Below, piece by piece: positions 57,901-64,000 of a stretch of DNA of 64,000 nucleotides. The translations under genes and the position numbers were made by a program. The number at the start of each line of letters is the position of its first letter. The first letter of the stretch is position 1. The notes under the pieces were generated by a model. The model was not told the origin of the DNA. It made no database searches and saw only the letters and a program-made list of their open reading frames with translations. The stretch spans positions 44,237,946 to 44,301,945 of the forward strand of contig JAVIAB010000139.1 in NCBI GenBank assembly GCA_032433765.1. Direction: 5' to 3'. The DNA comes from Megaustenia siamemsis. Taxonomy: Eukaryota; Mollusca; Gastropoda; Stylommatophora; Ariophantidae.

Positions 57901-59066
57901 AGGTTATAGTTAAGTTTTATGTTTTGATGTAGGTTATAGTTAGTTTGTATGTTATTACGCAGGTTATAGTTAGTTTTTATGTTATGACGTAGGTTATAGT
58001 TAGTTTTTATGTTATGATGTAGGTTATAATTGTTTTTTATGTTATGATGTAAGTTATAGCTAGTTTTTATTTATTGGTTTAGGTTATAGTTAAGTTTTAT
58101 GTTATGGTGTAGGTTATAGTTAGTTGTTATGTTATGATGTAGGTTATAGTTAGTTTGTATGTTATGACGTAGGTTATAGTTAGTTTTTATGTTATGACGT
58201 AGGTTATAGTTAGTTTTTATGTTATGATGTAGGTTATAGTTAGTTGTTATGTTATGATGTAGGTTATAGTTAGTTTTTATGATATGACGTAGGTTATAGT
58301 TAGTTTTTATGTTATGACGTAGGTTATAGTTGGTTTTTATGTTATGATGTGAATTATAGCTAGTTTTTATGTTATGGTTTAAGTTATAGTTAAGTGTTAT
58401 GTTATGACGTAGGTTATAGTTAGTTTTTATGTTAAGACGTAGGTTATAGTTAGTTTTTATGTTATGACGTAGGTTATAGTTGGTTTTTATGTTATGATGT
58501 GAGTTATAGCTAGTTTTTATGTTATGACGTAGGTTATAGTTGGTTTTTATGTTATGATGTGAGTTATAGCTAGTTTTTATGTTATGGTTTAAGTTATAGT
58601 TAAGTGTTATGTTATGACGTAGGTTATAGTTAGTTTTTATGTTATGACGTAGGTTATAGTTAGTTTTTATGTTATGATGTAGGTTATAGTTAGTTTTTAT
58701 GTTATGATGTAGGTTATAGTTAGTTTTTATATTATGATGTAGGTTATAGTTGTTTTTTATGTTATGATGTGAGTTATAGCTAGTTTTTATGTTATGGTTT
58801 AAGTTATAGTTAAGTTTTATGTTATGGTGTAGGTTATAGTTAGTTTTTATGTTATGATGTAGGTTATAGTTGGTTTTTATATTACGATGTAGGTTATAGT
58901 TAGTTTTTATGTTATGACGTTGGTTATATTTGGTTCTTGTGCTATGGTTAAATTTTTTAAATGGATTTTGAGTTAGAGTTTGTGCTGATTTTAGATTTCT
59001 GATATTTTTTGGATTAGACATTTTTTTTAGTTGGTTATGGGGTTAATGTTAGATTACTTATTATTT

Positions 59067-59328
59067 GGGAGACCCGATAGCTCACTGGTCAATGAACTGG
59101 ACTACAAAGGACAAGGGGTAGGGTTCGATCCCAACCGACGGCTTCCGGGTTCACCCAGCGTTTAATGAATGCCGGATTTTTTCTGGGAAAGTAAAGCGGC
59201 ACGGGCGTAATACCGACCACATTACCCTAAAAATCATGTCCCGAAGGTCTGTAAAATTTATGGTCACTAACACCATATTCCCTATACGCTACTTGGCGTG
59301 ACGGGGGTACTTTCCCTTTTTTTTTTTT
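59067..59328 (+). mobile_element. SINE-A copy with 11-bp target duplication
   Basis: Full-length copy flanked by ACTTATTATTT (59056-59066) and ACTTGTTATTT (59329-59339), one mismatch. The A box is altered (GCTCACTGGTCAATG) and the 3' end is a long T run. Confidence 0.94.
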
Positions 59329-59749
59329 ACTTGTTATTTGTGAATTAGACTTTGAGTTAGTTTTTTAGTCGATTTATGTGTTACACTTAGATTCTGTGTT
59401 GGCTGTTAGTTTACTCTTAGGTTTGGGTTTAAGTTAGGTTTAGGTTTGTGTTATGATTTGGGTGTATTTTCCTGGGCTAGGTGTGTGTTCTTTTTAGATT
59501 TATGTGTGGTGTTTGGGCTGGAGTTAGTTTTTTTTCAAAACAAGGTTAAAGTTAGTGTTAATGTTTGTTTTGTGTGATTATTTCTTCACGTATAGTGTTG
59601 GGCTTGACGGTTGGTGTTAATATTTAAGCTACTTGTAGCCTCCCTGGAAACGAAAATCCAAACGAGCTTGCTAAACAGAAAGAATTATAACTCAACAAGT
59701 TTCCTACCTTCGGCACACCGATTTGTGAACAGGTTAATGAATAATATAA

Positions 59750-59870
59750 GCGGCATGTATTCAACGGAAAACTTTAAGTGGACACATTTTTTTTCATGGA
59801 GAAATGACAGCCCGGCGCGAAACCAACCATATCAGCTATAACATGTGCCGTTGGTCAATGAAAATATAGA
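59750..59870 (+). mobile_element. SINE-C-like tail fragment
   Basis: GACAGCCCGGCGCGAAACCA and TAACATGTGCCGTTGGTCAA resemble the 3' halves of SINE-C/SINE-A-type elements. Confidence 0.5.
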
Positions 59871-59884
59871 TTTAAAAAACTGAA

Positions 59885-60440
59885 ACCAGAAAGAAATCGG
59901 AAAAATCTGGCTACAGAGATCGTTGCCAAAAAAATGCCACAGCAACTTTCGAGACAATGGCGATATCAAATTAAAAAGACAAAACACGCAAGGAGTAAAG
60001 ATACGAGGCCCTGCACCACGTATAGTAAAGTAAAAAGTAAAGTGCTTCCGTCACGCCAAGTAGCGTTTAAGGAATATGGTGTTAGTGATCATAAATTTTA
60101 CAGACCTTCGGCACATGATTTTTAGGGTAATGTGGTAGGTATTACGCCCGTGCCGCTTTCCTTTCCCAGAAAAAAAATCCGGTACCCATTAAAGGCTGGG
60201 TGAACCTGGAAGTCGTCGTTTGGGATCGGACCCTACCTCTTGAATACTTTCCTTTGTAGTCCAGTTCACTAACCACTGAGCTATCGCGGCTCCCGCACCA
60301 CATATACATCTTGTTAATTATACGGACGGATCTCTCTATATCCAATATTGTCAGATGCAGCCACGAGAGAATCCTGCATAATATATTGATCACACTACAG
60401 GCTTATGATTGCTTGCCACCAAACGTCTGTGAAGGCGCCA
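59885..60440 (+). mobile_element. LINE-delta 3' fragment split by a SINE
   Basis: The left piece (59885-60024: GCGATATCAAATTAAAAAGA, GATACGAGGCCCTGCACCAC) and right piece (60295-60440: TACGGACGGATCTCTCTATA, GATTGCTTGCCACCAAACGT) continue one another as in 44860-45125. A SINE-A sits exactly between them. Confidence 0.88.
60025..60294 (-). mobile_element. SINE-A copy inserted in a LINE, 12-bp target duplication
   Basis: Minus-strand full-length copy, with GCACCACGTATA (60013-60024) and GCACCACATATA (60295-60306) flanking it. A GAATACTTTCC insertion lies in the anticodon region. Confidence 0.95.
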
Positions 60441-60680
60441 AATGCTTTATATCTATCTATCTATTGCCCTTTCAAGCCGTAGCCGGCCCATAGGGCGTAG
60501 ACCAAGATACTCCTTCTCTTATTTGAATTTTTGTTTTAGCAGTTTTCAATTCTTTTAAAGATATTTTATCAAATCTCGCCCCTTGTCTCTGTTCTGTGCA
60601 AGCAGCTCTATCTCATTGAGGGAGCCGATTCCTGCTGCTTTTGCCTCTCTCAGCAATGTTCTTCTCAGTGTCTCTCTGAA
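60441..60680 (-). mobile_element. LINE-gamma 3' end, GATA-tailed
   Basis: Minus-strand copy of 48565-48824: tail TATCTATCTATCTATT at the left, then AGCCGTAGCCGGCCCATAGG, then the LREAKAAGIGSLNEIELLAQ coding end near 60570-60660. Confidence 0.87.
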
Positions 60681-60699
60681 AAACTTTAAATAGTAACTA

Positions 60700-60756
60700 T
60701 ATGGAGTTAGTTTTATGTTATGGTGTAGGTTATAGTTAGTTTTGAGACAAATGAAC
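60700..60756. repeat. Single fused monomers of two satellites
   Basis: AGTTTTATGTTATGGTGTAG and GTTATAGTTAG (30-bp satellite) run directly into TTTTGAGACAAATGAAC (41-bp satellite), 2 kb and 6 kb from the respective arrays. Confidence 0.8.
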
Positions 60757-61225
60757 TTATCCATAACATATAAAACCCATTAAAAATATATATGTATTTT
60801 CCCCATAGGCCGTGGATTGAGGTCTTTACTTGTTTAAAACTAACGTAAAGTTGACAAGGCTAAGGCTAGGGCTAAGTTTACGATTGTAGATCTTGTTATT
60901 TATTAAAGAAGACTAGGTTTGTATTAGGCTGATAATTATCTCTTCCCTTTCTTCAAGGAACGCAATATTCCGCTCTACAAAAGATAAGGTAGCTTCAACA
61001 AGACAATTTAAAAAATATATAATGTCGATATCTATGGAAATCCGAGATTCATTCCTTTAGATCGTCTTCTTATTTGATGAATAATTGACTTGTATGCGAG
61101 GGTGAATTAGAGTCCGGGCTCCCTCGTTCATGGCAGAAATTGTGAGAGGGGCAAAAATGTGAAATGTAGAAACTTGAAAAAAAGAGAAATTGGGTGAAAC
61201 GCAGAAATTAGAGATAGTGGGATAT
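60757..61225. other. No feature recognised
   Basis: No supported signal. Confidence 0.5.
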
Positions 61226-61635
61226 ACACCAAAAATCATGTGCCGAAGGTCTGTACAAATTATGGTCACTTAAAATACCATTGCAGGAGCTACTGAGTTA
61301 AGTGCTCTGTGCACACCGTGAGCTGTGTGTTTCATCCGTTTTGATCGTGTTTCGATATTCCAGTTGTTTACAAAGAACGATGATATCGCATGGCAGTGAA
61401 CAGTTGGCTGTATTCACTTTCTGTGCGGTTTCGCCTTATGTCTTTTGGCGTGTGATGAGAATGCTATGACGGGACTACATCTACCTTTCTTTGTTTAGAA
61501 GGTGAGTTAGTAATTCGGATGATTCCACTGGTACTGGTGGTTGAGCAATTATGGATTTTAATTCGTTTGCAGTGATACCGTGGCCTTTCATAACCATAAC
61601 CATTCCCTATATGCTACGTGGCACTTTACTTATGC
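61226..61635 (+). mobile_element. SINE-A 3' half, apparently split by 320 bp
   Basis: 61230-61270 matches the body (CCAAAAATCATGTGCCGAAG, GTCTGTAC, TATGGTCACT). The continuation (ATTCCCTATATGCTACGTGG then CACTTTACTTA) appears only at 61600-61631. The intervening sequence is unrecognised. Confidence 0.7.
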
Positions 61636-61694
61636 TAAGACTGTTAAAGGTCATATTTTTAATGTTATCAGTTCAATACTAACACCGACCTTTA

Positions 61695-61695
<1 letters not shown>

Positions 61696-61734
<39 letters not shown>
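61696..61734. repeat. (CT)n microsatellite
   Basis: Pure CT run. Confidence 0.97.
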
Positions 61735-61739
<5 letters not shown>

Positions 61740-61766
61740 ACTATATAAACATATATATGCTCAGGT

Positions 61767-62029
61767 CTCGAGCTGCGATAGCTCAGTGGTTAGTGAAGTG
61801 GACTACAAAAGACAAGAGGTAGGGTTCGATCCCAACCGACAGCTTCCAGTTTCACCCAGCTTTAATGGGTACCGGATGATTCTGTTTCTGGGAAAGTAAA
61901 GCGGCACGGGCGTAATACTGACCACATTACCCCTAAAATCATGTGCTGAAGGTCTGTAAAATTTATGGTGACTAACACCATATTCCCTATACTCCACTTA
62001 GCGTGACGGGGACACTTTACAATTTTTTT
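61767..62029 (+). mobile_element. SINE-A copy with 10-11-bp target duplication
   Basis: Full-length copy flanked by ATGCTCAGGT (61757-61766 and 62030-62039). It has a GATTCTGTTT variant in the T-rich spacer. Confidence 0.95.
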
Positions 62030-62039
62030 ATGCTCAGGT

Positions 62040-62855
62040 TTCGCTTCCCTCGTCCTCTTCCTCTCCCTATCATTGTAGTTATAGTTTACTGAGTTCTTGT
62101 GGGAGGTATACAACAATTAATGTCAGAATCTAATATTGAAATTCACAAAGAATATTAAAGGACATGAAAGCATACTTTACATTAGATAAATATAGCGTTT
62201 TATTTCCAGACATCGAGCTCAGACGAAAGTCCCATCCCCTCATCGACCCAGACCTGGTTCTCGACTGACCTGAATGCCATTCAGGTCCTGATTTGATGGC
62301 CTAAGACATCTTGTAAATTGTCTTTGTGATGGGTCTCCACAATCTGATAAATCAAGGATGGAAGAGCAGCCGAAACTTCATAGCGACTTCATTAAACGAT
62401 GCCAGTTTTCCTATCCGTTGATAACTTATTTCTTGATATCAGTTGAAGGCTTTTCAAGATCCCACCCGTAAATGGCGCAGATAGGATTTGCATTGTCTCA
62501 TTTGTATTCACGTATGAGTTCAAACCGACATTAATTCTCCACAAGATTATTTCACATCTCATTTGCTGCTTTTCTTTTGGCTGGTTCCGTCTGCGGTTAA
62601 AGTGATGCTCATTCTCAATAAAATTTCATGAATATTTAAAATGAAATAACATTTTCCACTTAACTTAATCGGTAATTTCAGTATGATAATGTAATTTACT
62701 CTCTTCCCCCTTTAACTGGGAATTTTCATTGATATTGTACTAACTTTATTTCTATTTTCAGCCATCTCCTTCACGGACCGAAATGGTACCTGTGCTACGA
62801 GTATCTTCAATAGCTTTTCTTTCTTAAATACTATTAGGGGAACAAGTCTACACTG
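62040..62855. other. No gene recognised
   Basis: Mixed-composition DNA without a supported feature. Confidence 0.5.
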
Positions 62856-63657
62856 ATAGAAGTGAGAAAGGAATTTCGTCGGTCCTATTTCTATTTTATC
62901 GAGAGAACTCTGATCTATGCAAAAGAATCGTGGACTGGAAACAAACAAAAGAAAAGACAATTAGAGACTCAGGTATTATATTTCGCAGAAGAATATTCAG
63001 AGTTCATGGATAGCATAACAAAAGCCAACGAGGAAATTCTCAAAGATGCAAACTAAAATATCCTGTAAACATCAGAAAGAAACCATTGGTATCTTTCTGG
63101 TATATTATGAGAATAGTAAAGTTGGAATCAGAATAGCTCAGACCAAAATAGCATTTCAGAAAATGAAAAAAATCTTATGCAATAAATCTATGTCAATGGA
63201 AGTGAGAAAGAGAGTTCATCGGTGCTATATAGAACCAATGCTGACCTAAGGAAACGAATCATGAATCATAGACAGTAGACAAACAAATGAAAAGGTGGTT
63301 AGAGGCACAGAGATGGGATTTCTCAGAAGAGTGTTGAAAGTTCCCTGTGCGGCTAAAAAGACCAATGAGGAAATTCTCAAAGAAGCCAACACAAAAAGGT
63401 GACTCCTAAAAGACATCAGAAAAACACAATCAACATTTTTCTGGCACATCATGAGAAGAGGAAAGTTGGAATACTTGGTTACAACTGGCAAAATAAGATC
63501 GAAAGAAAGAGAGATCGCGGACGACAGAGAGAGAAAATACTGGATAGCTTGGTGTCATGGCATGGAAAACAGTCAACAACAGAACTGATACGATGTACTA
63601 TAGATAGAAGATTGTGGAGGGACATGATCACCTACGCCAGCCGGTATAGCACATGAT
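62856..63657 (+). mobile_element. LINE-alpha (RTE-like) C-terminal part, partly repeated
   Basis: From 63130: RIAQTKIAFQKMKKILCNKS, EVRKRVHRCYIEPMLT, then GFLRRVLKVPCAAKKTNEEI and RKRDRGRQREKILDSLVSWH, ending at the (ATG)n tail 63651-63663. The left part (62856-63110) encodes a decayed version of the same region (VRKEFRRSYFYFIE ... TKANEEILKDAN ... HQKETIGIF), so two overlapping copies or a tandem duplication lie here. Stops at several points make it inactive. Confidence 0.87.
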
Positions 63658-63707
63658 GATGATTATTGTTCGTCTAGTTGTGGTGTATTTTTATAAAATA
63701 CCTCCCG

Positions 63708-63911
63708 CGGCCGACCCAGCAGCATGCAGAAATGGGTACCAGGGTATTACTCTGGGAAGGTGAGGAATGTTGCCTCATATCGTGAGTTTCGATGCTTAAA
63801 GCGACACTATTCAGAAGTCTTCGAACACTTCTGGATAGGCGGCCGAGCATATATGGGTGAAAATTTGCGAGCTAAAGACGCTGATTCAAGTCTCGTACTT
63901 TACCTTGACCT
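63708..63911 (+). mobile_element. SINE-B copy, 5'-truncated
   Basis: Inverted match to 32840-33045: GAAATGGGTACCAGGGTATT, CAGAAGTCTTCGAACACTTC, CATATATGGGTGAAAATTTG; ends TCAAGTCTCGTACTTTACCT. The tRNA-like head is missing. Confidence 0.85.
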
Positions 63912-64000
63912 TATATGTTTTATAGCGTAAGTCACTTATTATAATAAAACACACAACATGAAACATACTTAATTGCGGTCAAAATTGTTGACAGTCCGGC

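Larger units (their letters stand above)
56350..58930. repeat. 30-bp satellite, about 68 units, containing two SINEs
   Basis: The unit is GTTATAGTTAGTTTTTATGT followed by TATGACGTAG, with GATG, GGTTT and GAAG subtypes. The array is interrupted twice by the same SINE-A copy. On the minus strand the 30-bp period keeps a 316-codon frame open (58071-59021, HNIKTNYNL decamers), a by-product. Confidence 0.97.

Noticed and set aside
58071..59021. 316-codon Asn/His-rich minus-strand ORF
   Set aside because: By-product of the 30-bp satellite (a multiple of three); there are SINEs in the same array and no start context.

Overview
The window looks like gene-poor, repeat-dominated chromosomal DNA of an invertebrate animal. 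No host gene, exon chain, rRNA or ordinary tRNA gene could be recognised. The evidence is a tRNA-headed SINE with at least a dozen copies, several families of 5'-truncated non-LTR retrotransposons, fossils of four kinds of DNA transposon, and a very high load of minisatellites and microsatellites. The style of the SINE and LINE families (short RTE-like fragments ending in ATG, GAAT or GATA repeats; SINE 3' ends reading GTACTTTACTTT) reminds me of molluscan, possibly heterobranch sea-slug, assemblies. That taxonomic guess is from memory and could not be checked here.

Layout. 0-9.3 kb: a pure (GATA)81 array, a mariner element with perfect 39-bp inverted repeats and one frameshift, a 31-bp minisatellite with decaying edges, a first SINE-A copy, a ~216-bp ancient duplication, a hAT transposase C-terminal remnant and three small arrays. 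9.3-17.8 kb: LINE fragments of several families, abutting 23-bp and 45-bp arrays, and a mirrored GAAA/GATA/GGAT microsatellite. 17.8-20.2 kb: a nearly complete Tigger/pogo element. 20.7-23.4 kb: a 2.7-kb array of 31-bp units. 24.2-25.2 kb: an IS630/Tc1-type transposase with unusually wide D-to-E spacing (83 residues) and one in-frame stop. 25.7-32.3 kb: LINE and SINE fragments. 32.4-47.9 kb: inverted-repeat hairpins, 21-bp, 16-bp, 28-bp and 22-bp arrays, SINEs with clear target-site duplications, and LINE pieces. 47.9-52.6 kb: more LINE pieces, including one RTE-like copy bounded by a 12-bp duplication. 52.7-54.8 kb: a 41-bp satellite starting inside a SINE head. 56.35-58.93 kb: a 30-bp satellite in which a SINE was inserted and then copied with its surroundings (808-bp higher-order repeat). 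59-64 kb: further SINEs, nested SINE-in-LINE insertions and LINE remnants.

How it fits together. Nothing here forms a gene pathway. The window is best read as a record of transposition followed by tandem amplification. Two SINE families share a 3' end, suggesting one mobilising LINE. At least one LINE family leaves GATA tails that could seed GATA arrays. The satellites capture SINEs, or start at their edges. The most novel-looking items are the SINE-bearing higher-order satellite, the wide-spaced DDE transposase, and a set of inverted-repeat or half elements carrying a hammerhead-like GAAACGTC motif that may be Penelope-type retroelement ends. Local family names (SINE-A to SINE-D, LINE-alpha to LINE-zeta, family E) are mine, for cross-reference only.
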